Positions 24,503 to 32,856 of a stretch of 33,146 bases of DNA are shown here, piece after piece. A program made the translations under genes and the position numbers. Position 1 is the stretch's first letter. Each line of letters opens with the position of its first letter. Under the pieces are notes generated by a model that was given only the letters and a program-made list of their open reading frames with translations, was not told where the DNA came from and ran no database searches. Origin of the DNA: Pirellulales bacterium (GTDB lineage Bacteria > Planctomycetota > Planctomycetia > Pirellulales > JAEUIK01); the NCBI GenBank assembly GCA_019694455.1, contig JAIBBY010000053.1:1-33146 (forward strand), written 5' to 3'.

Positions 24503-25915
24503 GTGCCGCATCGCGCTTGCCGCAACTATCGGCTGACTCGCGCCTGTTCTCGCCGCGAGCTATTGCGCGCCGGCGGGGCGAGCCTGCTCGGCTTGTCGCT
24601 CGCCGATCTCTTGCGGGGCCGCGCGGTCGCCAACGATAGCGTCGCCGGCGGCAGTTTCGGCCGCGCCAAGCGCTGCATCCTGCTCTTCATGTGGGGGGGC
24701 CCCGCGCAGCAAGACACCTGGGATCTCAAACCGCTCGCTCCTGCCGAGGTCCGCGGCGAGTTCCAGCCCATCGCCACGCGCACGCCGGGAATTGAAATCT
24801 GCGAACACTTTCCCCGCCTGGCCCAGCGCAGCGACCATCTGGCCATCATCCGCTCGATGACGCACAACAACGTCGATCACCTGCGCGCCACGCATTTTCT
24901 GCTCACCGGCCAGCCGCCCCCGGTGGGGGGCGATTTCGCGCACGATTGGCCCAGCATGGGCGCGGTGCTCGCCCGGCTCGGCCGCGGCCGCGATCCGCTC
25001 CCCCCGTTCGTCTCCATGCGACCGAAGCTGCCGAACGACGTCCCCCGCTTTGTCGAAGAGAGCCATGGACAATTCGCCGGCTGGTTGGGCGCCGCCTACG
25101 ATCCCTTGTCGATCGACGCCGACCCGAGCCGCCCCGATTACCGCGTCGGCGATTTTGAACGCCCCGCCGAAATTTCCGTCGACCGCCTCGACGACCGGCG
25201 TGCGCTACTCACCGCGATCGACGCCCAGCGCCGCGCCACCGACGAATCCGTCGCCGGCATGTCGCGCCATTACCAGCGCGCTTTCGACATGCTCAACTCC
25301 GCCGTGGGCCGCGGCGCCTTCCGCTTGGAAGATGAGCCTGCCGAACTGCGCGAGCGCTATGGCCTCAATCCGCACGGCCAATCGGTGCTCCAGGCCCGCC
25401 GCTTGATCGAACGCGATGTGCCGCTCGTCACCATCTTCTGGCCCAACGACGGCATCAAGAACGTAAGCGTTTATTGGGACACGCACAGCCGCAACTTCGT
25501 CGACCTCAAGGAGCGGCTGATGCCGGTGGCCGATCAGGCGTTCAGCGCCCTGCTCGACGACCTGTCCCAGCGCGGACTGCTTGAAGAGACGCTCGTCATC
25601 TGGACCGGCGAATTCGGCCGCACCCCCAAAATTGGCCAGGTCAACAGCGATGCCGGCGCTGGCGCCGATGGTCGCGACCATTGGCCCCACTGCTTCACTT
25701 CGGTCCTCGCCGGAGGCGGCGTGCGCGGCGGACAGGTGTATGGCGCCTCCGATCGCTTCGCGGCTTATCCCGCCGCTAACCCCGTGCGACCAGTCGACCT
25801 GACCGCCACCGCCTATCACCTGCTCGGCGTGCCCAGCGAACTCACGCTGCAAGACCGCTCAGGCCGCCCGCTGGTGGTCTGCCCCGGCACGCCGCTTCAC
25901 GACCTGCTGGTTTAA
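24503..25915 (+). CDS. DUF1501 domain protein with Tat signal
   Basis: This protein has about 470 residues. Its Tat-type signal contains SRRELLRAGGASLLGLSLADLL. The body is related to the alkaline phosphatase/sulfatase fold: CILLFMWGGPAQQDTWDLKP, HNNVDHLRATHFLLTGQ, and the late motifs TLVIWTGEFGRTPKI and GRDHWPHCFTSVLAGGGVRGG. DUF1501 proteins are abundant in planctomycetes, often paired with DUF1553 cytochrome-type partners; no partner is adjacent here. The GTG at 24503 has AAAAGG at a good distance and gives a signal peptide of sensible length. ATG 24461 and ATG 24410 are in frame alternatives giving long N-terminal extensions. The substrate is unknown. Confidence 0.9.
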   Translation: MPHRACRNYRLTRACSRRELLRAGGASLLGLSLADLLRGRAVANDSVAGGSFGRAKRCILLFMWGGPAQQDTWDLKPLAPAEVRGEFQPIATRTPGIEICEHFPRLAQRSDHLAIIRSMTHNNVDHLRATHFLLTGQPPPVGGDFAHDWPSMGAVLARLGRGRDPLPPFVSMRPKLPNDVPRFVEESHGQFAGWLGAAYDPLSIDADPSRPDYRVGDFERPAEISVDRLDDRRALLTAIDAQRRATDESVAGMSRHYQRAFDMLNSAVGRGAFRLEDEPAELRERYGLNPHGQSVLQARRLIERDVPLVTIFWPNDGIKNVSVYWDTHSRNFVDLKERLMPVADQAFSALLDDLSQRGLLEETLVIWTGEFGRTPKIGQVNSDAGAGADGRDHWPHCFTSVLAGGGVRGGQVYGASDRFAAYPAANPVRPVDLTATAYHLLGVPSELTLQDRSGRPLVVCPGTPLHDLLV

Positions 25916-25946
25916 CCACGAAACCGCTGCTCGCTGGCCGCATCTC

Positions 25947-25975
25947 TTCGCCGCCACCGGCAGGCGCGCTACAAT
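25947..25975 (+). promoter_or_regulatory. Possible promoter of the DUF6513 gene, perhaps leaderless
   Basis: TACAAT (25970-25975) lies only six bases before the ATG at 25982. A weak -35 match, TTCGCC (25947-25952), sits 17 bases upstream. If transcription begins the usual six to seven bases after the -10 element, the mRNA would start at or next to the ATG. No Shine-Dalgarno sequence is seen. Confidence 0.4.
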
Positions 25976-25981
25976 CGGCGG

Positions 25982-27367
25982 ATGAACCGCGAGCACATCC
26001 ACTTCGTCACTGGCCGACTGGCAGAACATGCCTTGCGCCGGCAAGTGGCTGAACTGGCGGCGCAAGTCGACTTCGACGCCTCAATCAGCGTGCTCTCGAT
26101 CAGCGTCGCCGCGCTCATGACCACGCAGTGGGCCGCGCGCAAACTGCAAATACCGCCGGGCGTCACGCGGGTGCTGCTGCCAGGGCTTTGCGGCGGCGAC
26201 CTCTCGGTAGTCCAGCAGGCCATCGGCGTGCCGGTCGAGCGCGGTCCCAGCGATCTGCGCGAGCTGCCCGAGTATTTTGGCCAAGCGCCCACCCGCGACT
26301 ACGGCGCTTACGACATCGAGATCCTGGCCGAGATCAACCACGCGCCGCGGATCAAGCTGGACGAACTGCTGGCCCAAGCCGAGGCGCTCGCCGCCGACGG
26401 CGCCGATGTCATCGATCTGGGGTGCGACCCCGCGCACGCCTGGAGCGGTGTCGCCGAGGCGGTTCGCGCGCTCCGCGACCGCGGTCTGCGCGTCTCGATC
26501 GACAGCATGCGCCCGGCCGAGATCGCGGCCGCCTGCGCCGCCGGCGCCGAACTGGTGCTGTCGGTGAATCAAACCAACCGTGACGCGGCGGCCGACTGGG
26601 GCGCCGAGGTGGTCGCCATCCCCGACCACCCGCACGACCTGCGCACACTGGACGACACGCTGACATGGCTCGCGCGCCGCGGCGTGCGGCATCGCATCGA
26701 TCCGGTGCTGGAGCCCATCGGCTTCGGCTTCGCCGCCAGCCTGGGCCGCTACCTCGAGGTGCGCCACCGCTATCCCGAGGCCGAATTGATGATGGGCATC
26801 GGCAATCTCACCGAGCTCACCGATTGCGACTCGGCGGCGGTCAACGTGCTGCTGTTGGGCGTGTGCCAGGAACTTGGTGTCCGCAGCGTGTTGACCACGC
26901 AGGTCATCAACTGGGCGCGTTCGAGCGTCCGCGAGTGCGACCTGGCGCGGCGGCTCGCGCATTACTCCGTCACGCAACGCGCGCTGCCAAAACATGTGGC
27001 GCCAGAACTGGTCTTGCTCCGCGATCCCAAGCTGCTGACCTACGGAGAGGACGAACTACGGCGCATCGCCAGCGGCATCAAAGACCCCAACTATCGTGTC
27101 TTCGCCGAAGAGGGGGTAATTCACCTCATGGCCGCCGGACTGCACCTGTGGGGTAGCAATCCCTTCGACCTCTTCCGTCGCCTGCAAGCGCTCGAACCGG
27201 CCAATCTCGACGCCGCGCACGCATTTTATCTTGGTTACGAACTGGCCAAGGCGACCACGGCGCTCACCCTGGACAAGCAATATCAGCAAGACCAAGCGCT
27301 CCGCTGGGGCTATCTGACCCGTCCCGAAATACCGCATGCCCCGGGCCATCGCCAGTTGCCGGAATGA
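25982..27367 (+). CDS. DUF6513 protein with dihydropteroate-synthase-like (pterin-binding) domain
   Basis: This 461-residue soluble protein has an N-terminal domain (HIHFVTGRLAEHALRRQV) and then a TIM-barrel pterin-binding-like region at about 110-330. That region contains DGADVIDLGCDPAH, VSIDSMRPAEI and ELVLSVNQTN. Its C-terminal part has LHLWGSNPFDLFRRL and the GYELAKATTALTLDKQY segment typical of DUF6513. Members are found in gene sets of the H4MPT-linked C1 pathway in planctomycetes and methylotrophs, where a role in cofactor assembly is suspected but, to my knowledge, not proven. The position upstream of pabB, pabA, DUF447 and beta-RFAP synthase on the same strand fits that link. Confidence 0.85.
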   Translation: MNREHIHFVTGRLAEHALRRQVAELAAQVDFDASISVLSISVAALMTTQWAARKLQIPPGVTRVLLPGLCGGDLSVVQQAIGVPVERGPSDLRELPEYFGQAPTRDYGAYDIEILAEINHAPRIKLDELLAQAEALAADGADVIDLGCDPAHAWSGVAEAVRALRDRGLRVSIDSMRPAEIAAACAAGAELVLSVNQTNRDAAADWGAEVVAIPDHPHDLRTLDDTLTWLARRGVRHRIDPVLEPIGFGFAASLGRYLEVRHRYPEAELMMGIGNLTELTDCDSAAVNVLLLGVCQELGVRSVLTTQVINWARSSVRECDLARRLAHYSVTQRALPKHVAPELVLLRDPKLLTYGEDELRRIASGIKDPNYRVFAEEGVIHLMAAGLHLWGSNPFDLFRRLQALEPANLDAAHAFYLGYELAKATTALTLDKQYQQDQALRWGYLTRPEIPHAPGHRQLPE

Positions 27368-27394
27368 GGCGACTTCTCTCCTCCACAAGTCGCC
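27368..27394 (+). other. Inverted repeat directly after the DUF6513 stop
   Basis: GGCGACTT (27368-27375) and AAGTCGCC (27387-27394) form a perfect eight-base stem with an 11-base loop, beginning at the base after the TGA stop. There is no T tract at its end, so terminator function is unproven. It could also protect the 3' end of the transcript. Confidence 0.4.
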
Positions 27395-27595
27395 AGCGGC
27401 GGCTTTTACAACCTCCGCCCGATTGCGACGGTTGTGGCGCGCGATGTGCAAATCAACGGTAATACGGACGCCCGGCCGATCGAAAATCTGCTGGCGGCCA
27501 CCTTGACGATTGGGCAAACTAGAGAGAAGGAAGCTACGGTCGGGCGCGCTCGCCGTTGGCATGTGCGCTAGCCGCCCTGTTGGGAGATCATCGCG

Positions 27596-28597
27596 ATGAA
27601 CACCTTGCCGCGTGTGTGCCTGCTCTTCGCCTTTGCCACGAGCGTCTCGTTAGCGGTGGCCCAAGCGCCGCCGCAAGCTAATCCCCGGGCCGCTGCTGCG
27701 GCCGACAACGACCAGCCCGCCCCAGACGAGGCCGGTGAGGCCATCGCGGCCGACAACGCGACCGGCGCTAGCAACGAACAGCACGTCCATCACCATCACC
27801 ATTTCTACCCCGTGACCCCTCCGCCGTTTTATGCTAGTCCGCCGGCGGGCAACATGAACCCGGATCAAGGCCCCTATGCGCCCCTGCCGCAAGCTGGCTA
27901 TGGCGGCAACGGAGGTTACGGCGGCTACGGCGGATATGGCCGCGGGTTTTGGGGGCGAGGTGGTTGGGGCGGCTATGGCAACTTCTCTTCGACCGCCGCG
28001 CAAGGTTACATGCAGGGTCAGGCGGCCATGACGCAAGCCGCCGGCCAATACAACCTGATGACCGCCGAGGCCGCGCGCCAGGCCGAGGCCGCCCGCGCCG
28101 CGTACATGCAAAACCAGATGACGTCGGTCAACGACTATTTCCTGGAGCGCGAGGCCAATAGCTACTACCGCGATCAGGAAAAAATGGCCAAGTCCCCTCC
28201 GCTGACGCAGGAGCAACTCTATCAAATTAATGTGGCGCGGCTGCCCAAGCGATTGCGGCACGACCAGTTCAACGTCGTGACCGGCGAGATCTATTGGCCC
28301 GATGTGCTCATGCACAAGGATCTGGCGGCGGAGCGCGATGAGCTGAATAAGCTCTTCGCCGAGCGCACGCACGACAACAGCGGCGTCGGCTCCGAGAACT
28401 ATCACGATGTGCAGATGGCGGTCCATGCCATGCAGCGCAAATTGCACGACGACATCAAATTGATGGAGCCCACCGAGTACCTGGCGGCGATCACCTACAT
28501 CGACTCGCTGGCATTCGAGGCCCGCTTTCCCCCCAGCTCGGCGGCGGTCGTGACCCCAAAGCCCGCCGCGGCAGACGCGCCGGCCGACAATCAATAG
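27596..28597 (+). CDS. Secreted Gly/Tyr- and His-rich hypothetical protein
   Basis: Not recognised as a known family. The 333-residue protein has a signal peptide (LLFAFATSVSLAVAQA). An Ala/Asp-rich acidic stretch follows, then a histidine run (EQHVHHHHHFYPV). Next come a Pro-rich segment and a low-complexity Gly/Tyr/Trp region at about 101-130 (YGGNGGYGGYGGYGRGFWG). An Ala/Gln/Met-rich helical part follows (GQAAMTQAAGQYNLMTAEAA). The C-terminal half (about 200-315) looks folded: INVARLPKRLRHDQFNVVTG, IYWPDVLMHKDL and MQRKLHDDIKLM. GGGAGAT precedes the ATG. It sits between DUF6513 and pabB but looks envelope-related rather than metabolic. The His run may bind metal (inference). Confidence 0.8.
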   Translation: MNTLPRVCLLFAFATSVSLAVAQAPPQANPRAAAAADNDQPAPDEAGEAIAADNATGASNEQHVHHHHHFYPVTPPPFYASPPAGNMNPDQGPYAPLPQAGYGGNGGYGGYGGYGRGFWGRGGWGGYGNFSSTAAQGYMQGQAAMTQAAGQYNLMTAEAARQAEAARAAYMQNQMTSVNDYFLEREANSYYRDQEKMAKSPPLTQEQLYQINVARLPKRLRHDQFNVVTGEIYWPDVLMHKDLAAERDELNKLFAERTHDNSGVGSENYHDVQMAVHAMQRKLHDDIKLMEPTEYLAAITYIDSLAFEARFPPSSAAVVTPKPAAADAPADNQ

Positions 28598-28642
28598 CCG
28601 CCGCCATCTGGCGCCAACGCCGCGCGCGACCACAATAACACC

Positions 28643-30058
28643 ATGTCGCGCGCCATCGAAACATCCCTGCCGCTCATCGCCGAGCTGTCGCCAGCGTCCG
28701 ACGCCGAAGACTGCTTTCGGCGGCTGGTCGACCAACCGTTCTGCCTGTTTCTCGACAGCGCCCGCCGCGATCCCGCGCTTGGCCGCTATTCCTTCATTGC
28801 GGTCGATCCCTTCGACCGTCTCACGCTGCCGGTCGCTGCCACCGGCGCGCTGGCGCTGGTGCGCGAGCGTATCGCCCCCTATCGCGCGCCCCGCGTCGCC
28901 GGCCTGCCACCGTTTCAAGGCGGTGCGGCCGGCCTGTTCAGCTACGACCTCGGCCGCCAACTCGAACGCCTGCCGGCGCCCGCCTGCGACGAGTTTCAAT
29001 TGCCCGCCCTGGCGCTGGGGCTATACGACCTGGTGCTCGCCTTCGATCATCTCGCCGAAAAGGCGTGGATCATCTCGCAAGGTTTTCCCGAGATCGAGCC
29101 TTCCGCGCGCCGCCGGCACGCGCAAGAACGCGTCGACTGGCTCAAGCAACTTCTCGAACGCGACGAGCCTGCTCGCGCTCCATCCGTCGACCTCCTGCCG
29201 CGCGCTGCGCTCGCGCCTCAATATGATGTGCATGCCCTGGCCGGCCTGACCAGCAACTTGGCCGCCGGCGACTACCTGGCCACCGTGGCCCAGGCGATCG
29301 AGTACATACGCGCGGGCGACATCTTTCAGGTCAATCTCGCGCAGCGGCTCTTATACCCCGCCCGCGATCACGCCGCCGATTTGTATCTGCGGCTGCGGCG
29401 TCGCAATCCGGCGACCTTCGCCGCCTACTTCGATCTGGGAACGGCGCAGATCTCCAGCGCCAGCCCCGAGCGGCTGGCGCGCGTCACGGAGGGCCAGGTC
29501 GAAACGCGCCCCATCAAAGGCACACGCGCGCGGGTTGCCCGCCCCGAGGCCGATCTCTATTCGGCCGACGATCTGAGGCAAAGCGAAAAAGATCGCGCCG
29601 AAAACATTATGATCGTCGACCTCTTGCGCAACGACCTGTCGCGCGTTTGCCAGGCCGACAGCGTGACCGTGCGCGAACTGTGCCGGCTGGAAGAGTACGA
29701 GTACGTGCAGCACCTGGTTTCGATCGTCGAGGGACGCCTCCGCGCCGACTGCGATCCGCTCGACCTCTTGCAGGCCGCCTTCCCCGGCGGCTCAGTCACC
29801 GGCGCCCCCAAGGTCCGCGCCATGGAGATCATCGCCGAGCTGGAGCCGACCGCCCGCGGCGCCTACTGCGGTTCGCTGGCCTATTTAGGCTTCAATGGCG
29901 ACTTCGACGCGAGCATACTGATTCGCACCATCACCTGCTCGCAAGGCTGGTGGCAGGCGCCGGTCGGCGGCGGGATCGTCAACCAATCGCTGCCCGAGCA
30001 AGAATATGCCGAAACCTGGCACAAGGCCGAGGGTATGCTGCGCGCCTTCGTCCCGTAA
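28643..30058 (+). CDS. pabB: Aminodeoxychorismate synthase component I PabB
   Basis: This 471-residue chorismate-utilising enzyme makes 4-amino-4-deoxychorismate from chorismate with ammonia supplied by PabA. The N-terminal domain (LFLDSARRDPALGRYSFIAVDP) is of the anthranilate-synthase type. The C-terminal chorismate-binding domain has YIRAGDIFQVNLAQRL, ASPERLARV, the key RPIKGTRAR with Lys292, SEKDRAENIMIVDLLRNDL and FPGGSVTGAPKVRAMEII. The Lys in PIKGT distinguishes PabB from TrpE, which has Ala there. The start lacks a Shine-Dalgarno site. pabA follows after 65 bases; no pabC lyase is present. The product p-aminobenzoate can feed folate and also the beta-RFAP synthase encoded downstream. 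Confidence 0.94.
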   Translation: MSRAIETSLPLIAELSPASDAEDCFRRLVDQPFCLFLDSARRDPALGRYSFIAVDPFDRLTLPVAATGALALVRERIAPYRAPRVAGLPPFQGGAAGLFSYDLGRQLERLPAPACDEFQLPALALGLYDLVLAFDHLAEKAWIISQGFPEIEPSARRRHAQERVDWLKQLLERDEPARAPSVDLLPRAALAPQYDVHALAGLTSNLAAGDYLATVAQAIEYIRAGDIFQVNLAQRLLYPARDHAADLYLRLRRRNPATFAAYFDLGTAQISSASPERLARVTEGQVETRPIKGTRARVARPEADLYSADDLRQSEKDRAENIMIVDLLRNDLSRVCQADSVTVRELCRLEEYEYVQHLVSIVEGRLRADCDPLDLLQAAFPGGSVTGAPKVRAMEIIAELEPTARGAYCGSLAYLGFNGDFDASILIRTITCSQGWWQAPVGGGIVNQSLPEQEYAETWHKAEGMLRAFVP

Positions 30059-30123
30059 GAATGAATACAGACTAGGCCGCGATCGCCAGGTCGCGCGCTC
30101 TCTCCGCCAGCCGCCGAACGAAG

Positions 30124-30786
30124 ATGCTGCTGATTATCGACAACTACGACAGTTTTGTGCATAACCTGGCCCGCCATTTTGAGCGGCTCCGGCAGCGCAC
30201 GCTCGTGGTCCGCAACGACGCGATCGATGTGGCAGCCGTGCGCCGCCTCGCCCCCGCGGCAATCATTCTCTCGCCCGGCCCCTGCGCGCCCGATCAGGCA
30301 GGCATCGGCCTGCAACTGGTCCGCGCCCTGCACCGCGAGATTCCCATGCTCGGCGTCTGCCTCGGGCATCAAACCATCGCGCAAGCGCTCGGCGGTCGCA
30401 TCGTCCGGGCCACAGAACCAATGCACGGCCGCGACAGCCTCGTGCGCCACGACGGCGAGTGCGTATTTCGCGGGCTGCCGTCGCCATTTCGCGCGGGGCG
30501 CTATCATTCGTTGGTGGTTGACCCGGCGAGCTTGCCAGAGTGTCTGCACGTCACCGCCCAAGCCGATGGCGGCGCCATCATGGGCATCGCCCATCGCGCG
30601 CTCCCTATCGTCGGCGTGCAGTTTCACCCCGAGTCGATCCTGACCGAGCACGGCTACGAGCTTTTGGCCAACTTTCTCCGCTTGGCCCGCCTGGCCCCGC
30701 CAGCAGAGTCGCCGCGCGGCGAACGCCGCGACATCGAGCCGGCCGCGTGGACCGCTCCCCAACATTCGCACGCCCTCACCTTTTAG
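30124..30786 (+). CDS. pabA: Aminodeoxychorismate/anthranilate synthase component II (glutamine amidotransferase)
   Basis: This 220-residue class I glutamine amidotransferase supplies ammonia to PabB. It opens with MLLIIDNYDSFVHNLARHF, has LSPGPCAPDQAG, the nucleophile Cys79 in GVCLGHQ, RYHSLVV and the catalytic His-Glu in QFHPESILTEHG. PabA and TrpG proteins are near-identical in motifs and can serve both pathways; the pairing with PabB indicates PabA. The last 30 or so residues are an unconserved Arg/Pro/Ala-rich tail. The stop TAG forms part of the ribosome binding site of the next gene. Confidence 0.93.
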   Translation: MLLIIDNYDSFVHNLARHFERLRQRTLVVRNDAIDVAAVRRLAPAAIILSPGPCAPDQAGIGLQLVRALHREIPMLGVCLGHQTIAQALGGRIVRATEPMHGRDSLVRHDGECVFRGLPSPFRAGRYHSLVVDPASLPECLHVTAQADGGAIMGIAHRALPIVGVQFHPESILTEHGYELLANFLRLARLAPPAESPRGERRDIEPAAWTAPQHSHALTF

Positions 30787-30801
30787 GAACTTCGCGCTTT
30801 G
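30785..30801 (+). promoter_or_regulatory. Ribosome binding site and TTG start of the DUF447 gene
   Basis: AGGAA (30785-30789) begins within the pabA stop codon and lies nine bases before a TTG at 30799. No ATG is available before the conserved sequence begins, so this site decides the start and implies translation coupled to pabA. Confidence 0.6.
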
Positions 30802-31422
30802 CAGCCGAACGAGTTGATTATCGAAGGGCTGGTCACCACACTCGCGGCGGATGGCGCGGTGAACATTGCTCCCATGGGGCCGATTGCCACGCCAGCCATC
30901 GATTGGCTGCTGCTGCGACCTTTCCAAACCTCGACGACTTTCACCAATCTTCGCCAGCACGGCGCCGGGGTGTTTCACGTCACCGACAACGCGCTCATGT
31001 TGGCGCGCGCCGCGATTGGCCAACTGGCGCCGCAGCCAGAGTTATTGCCCTGCGCCGCCTTGGAAGGCCGGATCATCGCCGACGCTTGCCGCTGGCACGC
31101 CTTTCGCGTCGAGCGAATCGACGACCGCCAGCCGCGCGCCCAGATTTGGGCCCGCGTCGTCGATTCGGGCAGCCGGCGAGATTTCCTGGGGTTCAATCGC
31201 GCCAAGCATGCCGTGGTCGAAGCGGCGATCCTGGCCACCCGAGTCGGCATCCTTTCAGCCGACGAGATTCAAGCCGAACTAGCTCGGCTGACCATCTGGA
31301 TTGAAAAGACAGGCAGCGCGGACGAGCATCAAGCGCTGGCGCTATTGCGCCGGCATATCGACGCGGCGCTGAGCGCGCCCATGGCCAGCGCGCAAAGCGC
31401 CCCGCAGGCAGTCACGTCATGA
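30799..31422 (+). CDS. DUF447 family protein (flavin-reductase-like fold)
   Basis: This 207-residue protein starts LIIEGLVTTLAADGAVNIAPMGPIA; the NIAPMGP motif (22-28) is the hallmark of DUF447. Further family features are LLLRPFQTSTTFTNLRQHGAGVFHVTDN and FLGFNRAKHAVVEAAILATR. The fold resembles FMN-binding split barrels. DUF447 genes recur in archaeal and bacterial methanopterin-linked C1 gene sets; the biochemical role is, to my knowledge, not settled. It is 12 bases after pabA and overlaps the next gene by four bases (ATGA), so it is part of the same translational unit. Confidence 0.9.
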   Translation: MQPNELIIEGLVTTLAADGAVNIAPMGPIATPAIDWLLLRPFQTSTTFTNLRQHGAGVFHVTDNALMLARAAIGQLAPQPELLPCAALEGRIIADACRWHAFRVERIDDRQPRAQIWARVVDSGSRRDFLGFNRAKHAVVEAAILATRVGILSADEIQAELARLTIWIEKTGSADEHQALALLRRHIDAALSAPMASAQSAPQAVTS

Positions 31423-32405
31423 CTTTTGGCCTCGACACAAGCGTTCATCAGCAGCGCGCGAAAATGGCGCCGGCCGTGCGCGTCACCGCGCCAAGCCGAT
31501 TGCACTTTGGCATGTTGTCGTTTGGCCAGCGCGGCGTCCGCGCCTTTGGCGGCGTCGGACTGATGATCGAATCCCCCGCTCTGGTGCTTGACATACGGCC
31601 GGCGCGCGCGTTCCAGGTCGCTGGTCCGCTGGCCGATCGGATTCGTGCCACAGCCGAAGCAGTGGCTCGCGCGCTCGGCAACTCAGCCTTGCCGCTATGC
31701 CAGATCGAGGTTGTCGCCGCGCCGCCGCAGCACGCGGGGTTAGGCAGCGGAACTCAGCTTGCGATGGCCGTCGCCGCCGGGCTGTACGCGCATCAGGAAC
31801 TGGCGCTGCCGTCTGCCGCGGAGTTGGCCCAGATCGTCGGTCGCGGTCAACGATCGGCCATTGGCGCCTATGGATTTGCCCACGGCGGATTGCTACTCGA
31901 AGGGGGCAAACTGCCGGGCGAAGCGCTCGCGCCCTTGATCGCGCGCGTCGAACTGCCAGACGCCTGGCGCGTGGTGCTGGCCGGCGCCGATGGCGCCGCC
32001 GGCCTATCGGGCGATTGCGAACGTCAGGCGTTTGCCCAATTGCCGCCGGTCCCGCCTATAGTCACACAGCGGCTTTGCGAAATCGTGACCGAGCGGTTGT
32101 TTCCCGCCGCGGCTGCCGGCCAGTTCGACCGCTTCGCCCAGGCGCTCGGCGACTACGGCGCCTTGGCCGGCAGTTGTTTCGCCGCCGTGCAAGGGGGCCC
32201 GTTCAACGGACCGGCCGTCACCGCGCTGGTCGAGCGACTGAAATCCTTCGGCGCGCGCGGCGTCGGTCAAAGCTCGTGGGGCCCGACAGTCTTTGCCGTG
32301 GTCGATTCGGCGGCATCCGCGCGACACCTCACGGCCCAACTCGGCGACGCCAACGCTCGGGTTGTCCAACCGGCGCGTCGCGGCGCCACAATCGAACTTG
32401 GCTAG
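31419..32405 (+). CDS. Beta-ribofuranosylaminobenzene 5'-phosphate synthase (beta-RFAP synthase)
   Basis: This 328-residue GHMP-kinase-fold enzyme condenses p-aminobenzoate (or 4-hydroxybenzoate in some archaea) with phosphoribosyl diphosphate, releasing CO2 and diphosphate. It is the first committed step of tetrahydromethanopterin synthesis. Motifs are PSRLHFGML (25-33), the Gly-rich GLGSGTQ (107-113), GRGQRSAIGAYGFAHGG and, near the C-terminus, GVGQSSWGPTVFAV. ATG 31419 overlaps the DUF447 stop; an internal ATG at 31464 would remove a poorly conserved N-terminus. Having the p-aminobenzoate genes in the same operon supports p-aminobenzoate as the substrate here. Confidence 0.93.
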   Translation: MTFGLDTSVHQQRAKMAPAVRVTAPSRLHFGMLSFGQRGVRAFGGVGLMIESPALVLDIRPARAFQVAGPLADRIRATAEAVARALGNSALPLCQIEVVAAPPQHAGLGSGTQLAMAVAAGLYAHQELALPSAAELAQIVGRGQRSAIGAYGFAHGGLLLEGGKLPGEALAPLIARVELPDAWRVVLAGADGAAGLSGDCERQAFAQLPPVPPIVTQRLCEIVTERLFPAAAAGQFDRFAQALGDYGALAGSCFAAVQGGPFNGPAVTALVERLKSFGARGVGQSSWGPTVFAVVDSAASARHLTAQLGDANARVVQPARRGATIELG

Positions 32406-32478
32406 CGTTTGTTTCCAGACCCGCGCCCCGATGCGCCTTGGCGTTTCTTCTTCCTCCCTCCCCACCCTCCGTCCGCAT

Positions 32479-32526
32479 CTCTGCGTCTCTGCGTCTCTGC
32501 GTCTCTGCGTCTCCGCGTCTCTGCGG
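32479..32526. repeat. Tandem repeat, six units of 8 bases
   Basis: Four exact copies of CTCTGCGT are followed by CTCCGCGT and CTCTGCGG. A related cluster, CTCTGCGT CTTTGCGT CTTTGCGC, lies at 32813-32836. The unit length is not a multiple of three, which fits non-coding DNA. Confidence 0.9.
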
Positions 32527-32856
32527 TTCTTCCTCCACGCGCCACGAATCGCTACTCCATTCCGAAAACTCCGAAAACCCTTTCGCCGCTGCCGCGCGAG
32601 CATCACGGCGCAAGCCGTGTCACACCAAGAGTTTTGAAAAACAGAATCCCGCTTCGCGTTCGTTGTCGGACAGGCGTTTTCGGAGTCTACCCCCCCTGTT
32701 TTCGTGTTTTCGTTGCGATTCGATTCTTCCCTCCCTGCGGCCCGCCGTGCCGCAGCACACCTTGCCGCCGCACTTGCTCCACTGCTCACCTGACCTTTCT
32801 CTCGCATCTCTCCTCTGCGTCTTTGCGTCTTTGCGCGCCATCGCCTTTTCTTCCGC

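Noticed and set aside
27650..28999. 449-codon minus-strand frame across the Gly/Tyr-rich gene and the start of pabB
   Set aside because: It would run antisense through a signal-peptide gene and the pabB N-terminus. Its composition is Arg/Gly/Val-rich with no motif, as expected for a shadow.
32479..32526. Possible CRISPR array
   Set aside because: The repeat unit is 8 bases and directly adjacent, with no spacers; it is a simple tandem repeat.
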